DNA of 64,000 bases. Origin: Sophora flavescens (lineage: Eukaryota > Streptophyta > Magnoliopsida > Fabales > Fabaceae). The DNA lies in NCBI GenBank assembly GCA_030762895.1, contig CM061069.1, forward strand, positions 86,375,548-86,439,547. The letters run 5' to 3'. Below the pieces are notes generated by a model that searched no databases, was not told the origin of the DNA, and saw only the letters and a program-made list of their open reading frames with translations. Position numbers and translations under genes: made by a program. Shown in pieces: positions 34,813 through 46,100 of the stretch. Position 1 is the stretch's first letter, and each line of letters begins with the position of its first letter.

Positions 34813-36179
34813 TAGGCCATTAAGGGGTAGATTCGGACATCATAGGAAAAGGGAGTTAGAAATTTTTGTTTTACTCAAACTCTTAGTATGATAAAAATAC
34901 AAGTAAATATAAGACTATAGAACTTGGTTTCAACTCAAAAGGAGTTTTCTACCATTTTAGAGAGATTTTGGAAATTTAAAGCATATAAAGGACACATAAA
35001 GTAAACTATGAAATAAAAGAAGAAACTTGTAAAAATATTTACATGAGAGTATTACCCTTAGTGTTAGGAAGAACTTTGATGAAGAACTTGAAGTAAAAAG
35101 ACAAGTAAAAATGAAAGCTTTAAATGTTTGAAGTTAGAAGAGAAAGGAAGAAGTAAGAAAGTGATGAAGTGAAGAAATGAAATGGGTATTTATAGAGGGG
35201 TGAGAGAGGCACGAAATTGAGGAGAGAGGAATGATCTTGGAGGGCAAGTTTTGATCTTGTGCCTTGTTTGGTTTGAGAAGAGAGAGAAAAATGGGTTTTT
35301 AGAATATAATGTTATATTTCAAAAAGTGTCATCATGACCACTTTTTAGGAGGTAGGTTAGGCCATACCTCTAGTGATTCACCTCACTCCCTCATCTCACC
35401 TCAAGCCTTTTATGTCTCCTATTCTACTCCATTGTATAACCGGTTCAAGTATCCGACCGTATTTCGCCCGGAATAAATATTATATTTTATTTCCGAACTC
35501 AAATTTTCAAAAATTTCCAATATCCTACAAAACATCATAAAAACACTAACCGTTTCGTTCACCCGTCAAAATTAGGTTTTCTGCTCAATAAACTTGTACT
35601 GGCAGTGAAAATGTAGACTGGCTTTCGTCTGAATTTTCAACCGAAAATTTAACCGTGACTTCATATGATAAAACAACACAAGAAAATGATTTTAATTTAT
35701 TTAAAATCATTCTGTGGATTTTGTCGAAAATAAATACATATAAATATGTATTTACGAGACTCAATCCTCAACAATGAAGGAGAATTCAAACATTTGTCTC
35801 CAACAAGAATAAATTATTAAGGAACGGTAAAGATATTTGCAATACCAAATAACAAGGGAATGCAATTTTGATTGTACGCATAAAATTTAGACAATAGAAA
35901 ATACGACTATCAAACTAAACTAGTTTCAGAAACATGTTGATGACAAACATAGACAATACATAGATAAATACCCAGAGTATTTTACACATTCATAGAAAAT
36001 CAAAATGATTTTCCACTGAATCAACAGTACAGTCACAAGTCTACTTCCTACGACACACTTCACTTAACGGTATTCATCCAATTGTGATACTTCAGCCTAA
36101 CTTATTACGAAAGTGTCACCTATTACGACTAACCACTGGTTTACACTTTACCCTTTTGCAGATTCTTCTCTTTAACATA

Positions 36180-37274
36180 CTATCCCAAAATTAAGTTCTT
36201 TGTCTTAAGCTTCCCACAATCTCTAGAGGTATGCCCTGGCTTCCCCCACTTGAAGCATATAATACCCTTGATCACACAGTCACTAGTTGCGTGTCCTTTA
36301 CCGCATTTCATACACGTCTGTGGAGGTATCACAGATGGACCAGACTCACCAGTGCCTTTTTCGCATAACCTAGCGACATGTCTCGGCTGTCCACATTTAA
36401 AACAAATAATGCCCTGAATCTTATAGGTCTTGGTAGCATGACTCATGCCACACTTCATGAACTTCGATAAAAACTTCCGAGACGATCCAGAACCTCCGCT
36501 GTTGTCACCAACAGATTTCCTTTGTGATGGTGTCCGCATTGTTCTTGCATATGGTTTCTCCTGTAATTTCTTGCTATCTCTGAACCTCAAAGGTCCATAA
36601 CTCCCCTTTCTATTTTTAACATTCTCTAGATCTCGAGGAACTCGACACTCATCCATCAGGATCGGAAACTGCAGTAGTTTAAATGACAAGATTGTCTTCC
36701 TCATTTCAACATTCAGATTTTCCTCTAACTTCCTACAGGTTCGTCCTTCCTCGGCATCCTTCAAATACAACTCTTTAAACTTAATCAACTCTTCCAACTA
36801 AGCGGCATATGCAGTGATTGTCATGTCCTCTTATCCGTGCTGCAGGAACTCAATCTCTTCCGCACAACTCACTTCAATGGAACCATACTTCTCCAGAAAT
36901 CTGCTTCGAAACACATTCCAGGTGATCGCTTCCTGTCTTGCCACTAATAGCTGGCAAGTTTTTCTCCACCAAACTTCAACATCTCCTATCAACAGAAATG
37001 TCGCACAAGCTACCTTCCAATGATCAGGGTACTCCATAGTTTGCAAGTTCCTTTCTATTTCCGTAATCCAAAGCTTAGCTTTCTCCGGATTAAGCTCACC
37101 ATCAAATTGAGGTAGGTTACTACGGCAGAACTCGGCTAGTCCTTGCCTCTCAGCAATCTCCTCATTCTGTCGGGCCACAGTTGTTGCTAGCTCCCTCAAG
37201 ACTTGTACAGTTACACTCAAATCTTCAGGATCCTTGATTGCTAAATCAGGTCTACTCATTCTCGGATTAACCAT
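36180..37274 (-). pseudogene. Element E gag with zinc knuckles, two in-frame stops
   Basis: This is a nucleocapsid/capsid protein of a Ty3/gypsy element. One continuous frame of about 365 codons begins MVNPRMSRPDLAIKDPED and is interrupted only by two stops near 36798-36830. The gag core shows FDGELNPEKAKLWITEIE and VWWRKTCQLL. The C-terminal third has zinc knuckles: CFKCGQPRHVARLC is intact, CMKCGKGHATSDC has a shortened spacing, and CFKWGKPGHTSRDC has its second cysteine changed to tryptophan. The frame is remarkably long compared with the other genes here, so this copy is younger than H. Confidence 0.85.
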
Positions 37275-37526
37275 GATTTTCTATAAAAGCACGGTAGTCA
37301 GAACTAGGAAGAAAACATTATAATAAAATATGTCCAATATTATTCCTCCTTAGGAATAATAATTAAAAGATCAACAAACAATGTTGTATCCTTTCAGAAC
37401 AACGTCATGAAAAACATAAACACAGCAAAGGAAACCAAGAACACAAAACAACACAAGACACAACCAGAGAAAACACAACACAAACGACGACAAACTTAAA
37501 CCCCAAGCTCCGAAAAAACTCTACCA

Positions 37527-37538
37527 GCTCTGATACCA
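37527..37538 (-). other. Element E primer-binding site
   Basis: On the minus strand it reads TTTTTGGTATCAGAGCTGG immediately after the LTR end ...GGGTGTTACA. TGGTATCAGAGC is an exact complement of the initiator tRNA-Met 3' end. Confidence 0.9.
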
Positions 37539-37542
37539 AAAA

Positions 37543-40500
37543 TGTAACACCCTTCTCGAGTGCTGCATCGTAAGTGACATTTTAAGGCCGAAGAGTAGAT
37601 TAATTAAATTTGGCTATAAAAGAATGGGGTAAATTTTTTTCTTTTTCGCAAGTCGCAAATATAAAAACTTTGATTCAATTGAATGGACAATAAAATATTC
37701 CATTACCCTTTTAGGGTTGTACGTTCGAAAATCATTTACACAAGACCCAACCCGACTCATAAACAAAATCATTGAAATACACAAATCCAGTATAAATATA
37801 TGGAGACGCAGCTCCAAAAATATAAGATACTTGGAGTCGCAGCTCCATAAATAGTAACATTAATTCCCAGACATACCCAACTGGCCAAACTAAAATAGAA
37901 AATACAATCCTCTCTCGTACATCATGAGAAGGATAAACCCAACTTACGATATCTAGTGTAAACTCTATTTGAGTCCACTGCCGACGTCGTCACAAAAGTC
38001 TCTACTAGAGTCACTACAAAAGTAACTCTCGGACTAAACAATTTCCCTTTCTAAGGAAAAATATAACATAAGAACTAATGACTATTATGCCTATCTCAAG
38101 AAAAGAAAGGTTAGGCATAACTGAAACCATAATGCCATCTCCTTGAACCCTCTGAAGTCTGAAAGAAGTCCAATAAAGTTCCACCATAACGTTCGCATGC
38201 TCGAACCTCGATCTCTATGATGAATCAGTCAAGCGTCATCCTGATGTCTCAATCTTATCAACAGAATACAGAAAGCACATAGCCAGCTGACATAGGCAAA
38301 ATAAAATAAGGAGGTGAGATTCCATTTATCTTACACTTAAGGCAGACATGCAGTGGTACGACTCACAGGTACATAATACAACAATACTATATTCCTTTTA
38401 TCTCCCATTTTAATTCTGCAACTCAAAACTCCAAGAATATAATATACCAAACTCGACAGTAAGCTTATCAAGCATACCAGACACGGTTTGTCCATCGGAG
38501 GATAGGAATAGAGATAAACTGATTGAAATCGTATAGTCCCATTCCTACACAGCCACAAGGAATATCCGATTCTAACATCGGAGCTAAGATGATATTTTGG
38601 AAAGGAATGGTTAGTACAGGTTTCATCTACGCCCACCTTTATGCACCATGTGTGGCTATCATGGCACACAAGGCTCATATCATAATCATAATGTACGTAC
38701 TATCATAATCACATGTGATCTCAAACTCTTTGTGGAACAACGGACTCTTTATGAAACCTCTACTACTGGGAAGTTTGGCTTCCTTGGCACAACGGCCTTA
38801 CTGAACATAGTATCAACTATGTAGTTGGGAAAAATTGCCGGAATACGTCCAATTGGTTTATCCATCAGATAACCTCGTGATTCCACCAGAATCCATTTAA
38901 TGCTAATCTCTGACGACAATATTCTCGGGTACAAATCATTGGCTCTTCACTAATCCACAGTTCTCAAACAGACTTGTCATATTTGTGAAAAGATGTTTTA
39001 AGGTACTTGCTTACAAGTCCCAACACATTATGAAATTGGATCGACAGTCCAATCATTTATTTCTTTACACTTTTCTAATTGAGCCTTTCTCTGGGCTTTC
39101 AAGAAATCAAATAACTCTTAGACCATTAAATCTTATGGAGGTATGGATAATGAATTATCCATACTTTACGACAAATGGTCTTGCTTCACCATAAGTCATA
39201 AATTATTAAGTTCATATTTTCACTAAGTCATCCTCGACTTAGGTTTTCCATTTACTTGAAATACTAGTCTTGAAGACTAAAATTATCTTTTGTCTTAAAA
39301 CCAAAAACCTTTGGTTAAAACCAAATCATTTTGAAATCAGATTACATCAAAGTACATAAGTACCAAATTCCTCAAAACAGTTTCTTGAAAAACATCGAAA
39401 CTCTTAAAATATTCTTTTATCACTTTTTACTGTATTTCAACTTAAATTCCATCTGTTCACAAATATAATAATTTTTCTCAAATCCTTCACTTTCCTAAGT
39501 TACCATACTTATGGTAAAGTATTAAAATATTGGTTTTGAACTTTACATCATGGTTTTCTCAAAAATCGTTAAAAACGATTGACGATGGTTTCGCCATTTT
39601 TTTTTACTTGTTTTAGGCCCAAAAGTCATACTTTTGAAAATATGGTTCTTCACCTAAAATATATTACTCACCTAGGTTATAATACTCATATTAAGATGTT
39701 GGAACACTGTTTTTACAGTTTCCTTTCCATGTATACGAAATTCCTAAAATTGTGACCGAACGTCATTAAGTTTGTAAATCGCGTAAATCCATTTTCAACG
39801 ATTTTAAACTCTAATAGTCCAAAACTCATTTTGGAGTTTTAGAACAGTTTAATAGGTATGAGAAACAGTCACTAACTGTCCAATAACATTTATTTTCGAC
39901 AATTTCATTTTAGTCCCTAAACTTTCATTAATTACAAAAAGGTCCTTATTCACTTAAAGCCTGATAACTTTTTATTTAAAACTTCAAATCTCACCAAACC
40001 AACTTCTTTAGAAATTATTTTCAGTTTCCAACAAATTTCCAAAAATTTATATTTTTGGAACTCAGATTTTTCAATATTTGCAAATAAGTCCTTAACTATT
40101 AAAAAGCTCTTAACTTTTTATATATAAATCCAAATGAACTCAAACCAATTGCTATGTTTTCATCTCATAAAATACTTTTCACCATGAAATTTTCCATAAA
40201 TTACGTTACTGCCCCATACTTTGCAATATTTACAAAAAGGTCCTTTGTTAGTAAAAAGCTTATGACTTTTTATGTATTAATCCAAATAACATCAAACCAT
40301 TTTCTTTAATCTTATATTACCAAGGGCTACATTCCCAACATATAAGAATATAGTTTTCATAACAGTCCCTGTAAATCTCAGTATTTCCATAATGGTCCCT
40401 ATATCTTCAAAAATTCATAACTTTTCACATACATATCCAAATCCATCCAAACAAATTTCTATACTCATATATACTCATTCAATCCTTATAAAAAGTATCC

Positions 40501-41804
40501 AAACAAATTAAACCACCATGGAACCCACTTAAACAATCATGGCCTAATGGCTTAATAATAACATATTAGGTATTTTTCTTAACAATCAAGCAAACATAAA
40601 TCATGGTTCCAACTTAAGGTCATTGGAACCAAAACAACCACATGACATATCATACCATAACCTAGCATCAAATCAAATCCTCAAAGAGGATCACACAACC
40701 AAAAACAATAATACATAATACTAACACTTAGGATTTACAAGACAACATACAAATACTTTAAACCACACACATATCTACATTAAGGTAGGATAGTAGTAAT
40801 CTCCCCCCTTACCTCTTGTAGATCACTTGAAACTCAAGTAGTAGAAGGATGTTGTTCACCTAAATCACAAGGTTTTGAACCCACAAAACCTATCCATGAA
40901 CAGCCAACAAGAAATCAAGTTAAAGAATGAAGAGAATCACCTAAGCCCACTAGTACACAGGTTCGGCCCAGACCAAAAGAAATAGGTAGGGATCTCTAAA
41001 TTTTTCAAGCTCCTAGATGATGAAAATAGAAGTCATATGAAGATCGTATAAATTGGAATCACATTAAAAGGATTTTTATATGATTTTCTAGAGATTTTTG
41101 AAGTTCTAGATCTAGGAATTTGAAATTTATAAAAACTTGAGATATGAAGCAAAGTTGTGAAAGGAAAGGAAGTTATGATCATGAATCACAAGAATCTATC
41201 TTTGGAATTTGAATAAATGATCAAAATCTACTACTTCCTTTGAAAATCAAGTGTAAGTAAATTAGGAGTTTTTTGTGTAAAAGTTGAAGAACTTGAGCCA
41301 AAATGGAGAAAATGAATGACCAAAAGTGTCTTATGGTGTTGGGGTCGTGGGTTTCTAGGGATAAATTGGTAAAATGATGTCATGGCACTCATTTTTCTCA
41401 TCCATCCAGGGTCGGGTTTTGTCTCTGCACCTCTGTTCTCGATTCCGTCGATCCCCGATCGTCGAGTATTCGCCCGAATAACGTATAATAACCTATTTAT
41501 TTTGAAAATTTTCAAAATAACCACAATGGTTGGAAATAAAATATAAACCTAAACGGTTTCGTTCACCAGTCAAAATTAGGTTTTGACTAGTAAAATCTTA
41601 CTGTTAGTGAAAACGCAGACCGGGTTTCGTCTGAATTTTTACCGCAACCTTATACCATAAGGTAGAGTAAAATTATGATTTTATTTTATTAAAAGTATTT
41701 TTCTAGATCTAATATAAAAATTACGAACAATTAAAATTCTACTGATAATTGAAAAATAGTAAAAACAGAAAAACGGTAAAACCAGTATAAACAGGGTGTC
41801 ACAT
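37543..41804 (-). repeat. Element E 5' LTR (4,262 bp)
   Basis: On the minus strand it begins TGTGACACCCTG (41804) and ends GGGTGTTACA (37543). The U3 block lies at about 41560-41650. The stretch 40642-41055 matches positions 1-416 of the window and gives the empty site for CACTA 1. The section 39300-40500 is a run of similar phrases (CATTTTGG, CCTTTGTTAGTAAAAAGCT, CATAACTTTTCACATAC) that look like diverged internal duplications. There is no coding content. Confidence 0.85.
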
Positions 41805-43115
41805 GCAATGGACGAGTTTGCGTGCCAGACAATCCTGAAATGAGAAAGATGATTCTTGAGGAATCCCACAAGAGCAAACTGAGTATTCACCCTGGAGCAA
41901 CTAAGATGTACCAAGATCTAAAGCAGAGATTTTGGTGGCCAGACATGAAGAAACAAGTGGCGAAATATGTTGTCTTGCTTAACTTGTCAGAAGGCAAAAG
42001 TAGAACATCAACGACCAGGGGGACTGTTACAATCTCTGGATGTACCTGAATGGAAGTGGGAAAGTATATCCATGGATTTTGTGTTAGGATTACCAAGGAC
42101 TTCCAAAGGTTTCGATTCGATTTGGGTGATCGTTGACAGACTGACGAAGTCGACACACTTCTTACCTGCCATGTCAAATTACACTGTGGAGAAGCTAACC
42201 GAGGGGTATATCAGAGAGGTGATCAGACTTCACGGAGTTCCCTCTAGTATTGTTTCGGATAGAGACCCGAAGTTTACTTCGCGTTTCTGGGGAAGTTTGC
42301 AGAAAGCGCTAGGAACGAAGTTAAGGCTCAGTTCGGCCTATCATCCGTAAATTGACAAGCAAAAGGAAAGACCAATCCAGTCGTTAGAAGACTTGCGGAG
42401 AGCGTGTGTCCTAGACAATCGTGGAAGTTGGGACGATCTTTTCCCACTCATAGAGTTCACGTACAACAACAGTTACCATTCGAGTATAGGGATGGCACCC
42501 TATGAGGCTTTGTATGGAAGAAAGTGCCAAATGCCGCCGTGTTGGTACCAATATGAATAAAGCGCAATTTTAGGACCCGAAATTGTGCAACAGACAATGG
42601 AGAAGGAGAAACAAATCTGTGAAAGGATGAAAGCTTCACAAAGCAGACAAAAGAGTTACGCAGATCGAAGAAGACGACCTTTGGAATTTCAAGAAGGCGA
42701 GCACATATTTCTGAGAGTAACAGCCACAACTGGGGTAGGTAGAGTTATAAAATCCAGAAAGTTCACTCCAAAATTTATAGGACCATACCAAATTCTTCAT
42801 CGTATCGGTCCAGTAGCCTATCAAATTTCTCTACAACCTTTTCTTTCAAGTATCCACGATGTCTTTCATGTCTCACAATTGAGAAAATATATCCCTGACC
42901 CATCACATGTAATTGAGACTGATGTTGTTCAGTTAAAAGAAAATCTATCCTATGAGACTTCACCTGTGCGGATCGAAGATAGGAGGATCAAACAACTCAG
43001 GGGTAAACAGATTCCCTTAGTGAAGGTTATTTGGGATAAGACAACTAGGGAAGCGACTTGGGAAGTAGAAGACAAGATGACATTACAGTATCCTGATTTA
43101 TTTTCAGATACGTAA
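41805..43115 (+). pseudogene. Element H integrase and chromodomain, broken
   Basis: This is the C-terminal part of the H polyprotein, resuming after the M/E insertions. It has the zinc module (HKSKLSIHPG then CLTCQKAK, with a shift near 41970), the first catalytic aspartate in SMDFVLG (about 42075), the second in SDRDPKF (about 42258) and the glutamate in KERPIQ (about 42364). Stops occur at 42349-42351 and about 42557. The last block (42585-43115, 176 aa) is intact and carries the C-terminal domain (GPYQILHRIGPVAYQ, HDVFHVSQLRKY) and a chromodomain-like end (IPLVKVIWDKTTREATWEV) that in this clade steers integration to chromatin. Confidence 0.9.
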
Positions 43116-43137
43116 TTTCGAGGACGAAATTTCTTTT

Positions 43138-43151
43138 TAGTGGGGTAGTAA
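43138..43151 (+). other. Element H polypurine tract
   Basis: TAGTGGGGTAGTAA directly before the 3' LTR follows TTCGAGGACGAAATTT, the typical end of the internal region in this clade. Confidence 0.75.
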
Positions 43152-46100
43152 TGTAACGCCTCGATTTTTCTGCTTGTCTGTAATTTGTGATTATGTGAAT
43201 AATTAAGGGTTTATTATTATAAATTATGAAGAATTATTTTAATAGACAAAATTTCATTATTATAATTTATTTTATATTAGTAATGTGCAGTTGAATTTTC
43301 GATAGGAAATTTCAGTTGTTTACGGTCTGGGTTTTCGCTATCAGTTAGACCTCTACTGACCCGAAAAATAAATATTAATACACAAAAAAATAAAATTTTA
43401 ATTTTTCTAACCCAATTGCGATTATTTTAATGATTTTAGAAATTATTTATTTTAATATGAATTTTCGAGTGGAAAATTTACAAAGAAAAATACGATCGAT
43501 TTTTACCGTTGGGAAACAATTGGAACTGGAACAAACCAAATTTATTAAACCCAGATTTTTTTCCAGATTTTGAATTGATATGACTGAGATAAATAATGAC
43601 CCTTGTCACTATTTATCACTATTCCTTACACCATGTAATTATTATTTTCCATATTACAAGAAAAACTCATTTTTTTATAATTTCTAAATTTGGTTTAAAA
43701 TTGTTTAAAAAATTGAAAAATCCCATCCTCCCTTGGCTGAAGCAGTTGCGCCCCCCTCAATAAATACCCTTATCTCACACTTTGCTTCATTTGCTCATTT
43801 CTTCTCCCTAGCCAACACTTACTTCTCTTACTAAAGTTATTATTCATCATCTTCAACCTCTAGCCTTTTGAGTTTGGAAGCTAAGAACCATCCTCATCTT
43901 CATCTCTTGCTCATCACCATCATCATTTAGAGGGTATAAATTATCAACTCTTGCTCTTTTATTTCAAGTTTCTAATATCAACTTGCATGTTAATAATTTT
44001 TGTTGTCAGTTGATTTTCCTTTAGTGCATGTTCATGAAACCAAATTATTTCAAGTCTTACTCATCCTCACAACCATCTTCAACCCTTGCATGTTGAAAAC
44101 GGCCTTCCTATGACCATTGTTGAAGGGTGGTCGAAACCCTAACGGAGGAAAGGTGGTGGCTCTACAAAGAATTTTCACATGTATGATAGTTACCTATGTT
44201 ATATGTTCATGAATTCAACTTATGTTTTTCAAGAAAAATCCTTTTTGACATAAAAATAGTTTTTATCAAACCCTACTCATATTTACTTATATTTTTAAGT
44301 ATTGCATGTGGTGAGAAAGTCATCCAACCCTATGATCATGGTGTTGGCCGAAAACACCAAGAGGAAAAAGGATGAACTTTTAATGAAAATCTCACATGCA
44401 TGGTTTAAAGACCTCGATTCATGTATTTTTCAACTCATGTATTTAATCAAAATTATGTTTTCCTTCCTTGTTATGATTTTATGGCTAAAACTCTAGAATA
44501 TAGAGTTAATGAAGCCTCACTTGAATCTTTAGGAAGGATGCATGTATGATAATCTATTTCCTTTGCATGAATGATTTAATGTAGAGTTTGAAAATTTTAA
44601 AATCCCTAGCCTTTTTATTTTTAAGGCCAAAACTCACATGAGGAGTTGATGAAGTCTTGTTCAATTTTTTAGTTGAATGATGCTTAAAAACATTATATTA
44701 GTACATGTATGAAATTAGATGGTTGAAAATTAATATTTTCCACTACTTAAGGTGAAGGCCGAAACCTATGGTTAATAAGGCTAAGAGTTCAAAAATTGAA
44801 GTTTTAAGCTTTTATTTTGTCTCTTTGATGCTTAAGGACTATAAATTCAAAAGCTTGTAAAAAATTTAAAATTTATAACATGATTTTTTTTAGCATGGCC
44901 GAAACATGCATGGAGGTTTTAGAGTGATTTTATAAAAATTTTAACTTTTGAAAAACATTTATTTTATTCATATTGCAATCGTAACGAGAACCCGAGTCGG
45001 TCTCTTTAAAATACTCAACCGAATCCCTTATAGTTGAACTCTGAGGTAAGGGGAGAAAGCCTGAGGGATATTACAATTGTGGTAACTATATGCTTGTATG
45101 TTTGAATTGTTTGGTTCTGTTGATATTGTTGCTACTTGGGTGAAAAAGCTGGAATGGTATATGCTTGTTTTGTTTTGAATTTACTAAATGTTGTTGTTGA
45201 AGTGATTGTTTGGATTTATTTTATTTTGTGGCATTGATAATGTGTTGAACTGAATAATATGTTTGAATGATTTATGTTATACTATGTTGGTTATGTTGCA
45301 GTTGTTGAAAGTTGTATTGTTTGTTGCATAGTAGCCTAACCATTGGTTAGAGCCCAATCATTATGGTAAGATAAAAGCCTTAATAAAACATATATGAAAG
45401 TCAAAAGATAAATGTTTTCAAGTTGAAATAATTTTTTCTTTATAAAGAAGATAAATATTCTTATAACATTTGGTGAAAAATTTAAGAGTTTAAAAATAAA
45501 GATTTTCTTCATAAATGTGAAAGAGAAATTATTTTAGAAGAGTTTGAGAAATTTTTTTAAAAGCCTTAAAATTTTGGATATATTTTATGATGAAGATTAC
45601 TATTGAAGAACAAATCAAATTATTAATTCCTTATCAAAAGATTTTTGTCCTCAATGTGTTATAAAAAGTTTCTTCTCAAAAGTTCCTATTTTTGGAAATG
45701 AGGATCTTTTGCAAAGCAAAGATGGACTTTTAGAAAGGGAAAACGTTTTTCAAAAAAAGATTTTATTCAAAATAAAAATATCCGATAACTTGGATAACTT
45801 ACGGAAGCTTTGTTTTTGGATTTTGTATTTTTCACTGAACGAAAAAGAAAATTTTAAAAGTTGAACCTAGTAACTGAGACGTTGGGATACTAGTGTTTGA
45901 AACACGTTGATCTATGACTCACGTTATATTGGACTGTTTGTCCTATATATGTTGTATCAAAACAATGTGAAAGTGGTAAAAAGGTTAAAGTTGTTTTCTA
46001 CGACCACAAAGTTCTAGACTAGTGCACAGGTCTAGGAGTGTTGTTATTAGACACTCGGACTTAAGGTCCTGTCTTGATAATAAAAGTTTTAAGACTTTGA

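Larger units (their letters stand above)
32035..35773 (-). mobile_element. Minus-strand gypsy LTR M (solo or partial), 3.7 kb
   Basis: On the plus strand it starts TGTAACACCCCC, which is the LTR 3' end read backwards. It is most similar in order of landmarks to LTRs J and L: CTAAGCTGGTC (32353), GGTGAGACACCAATATATGG (about 32528), a 45-bp tandem array (32764-32935), GGTTCGGCC (34273, 34560) and the U3 block (35560-35655). Its outer end near 35773 lacks the usual TGTAACACC and may read TGTTGAGG instead. No matching target duplication is seen, so it may have been inserted and then trimmed. Confidence 0.7.
35774..41804 (-). mobile_element. Minus-strand gypsy element E, 3' truncated (LTR plus gag)
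   Basis: Reading on the minus strand: a full 5' LTR (41804 to 37543), a primer-binding site, gag (37274 to 36180) and about 400 bp of unrecognised interior (36179 to 35774), after which the element stops. Pol and its own 3' LTR are missing. It interrupts element H together with M. Its LTR belongs to the same family as 1-8631. Confidence 0.8.

Noticed and set aside
32030..41809. M plus E as a single intact nested element
   Set aside because: The two LTRs belong to different families (M resembles J and L; E resembles F) and the outer flanks show no matching 5-bp duplication.
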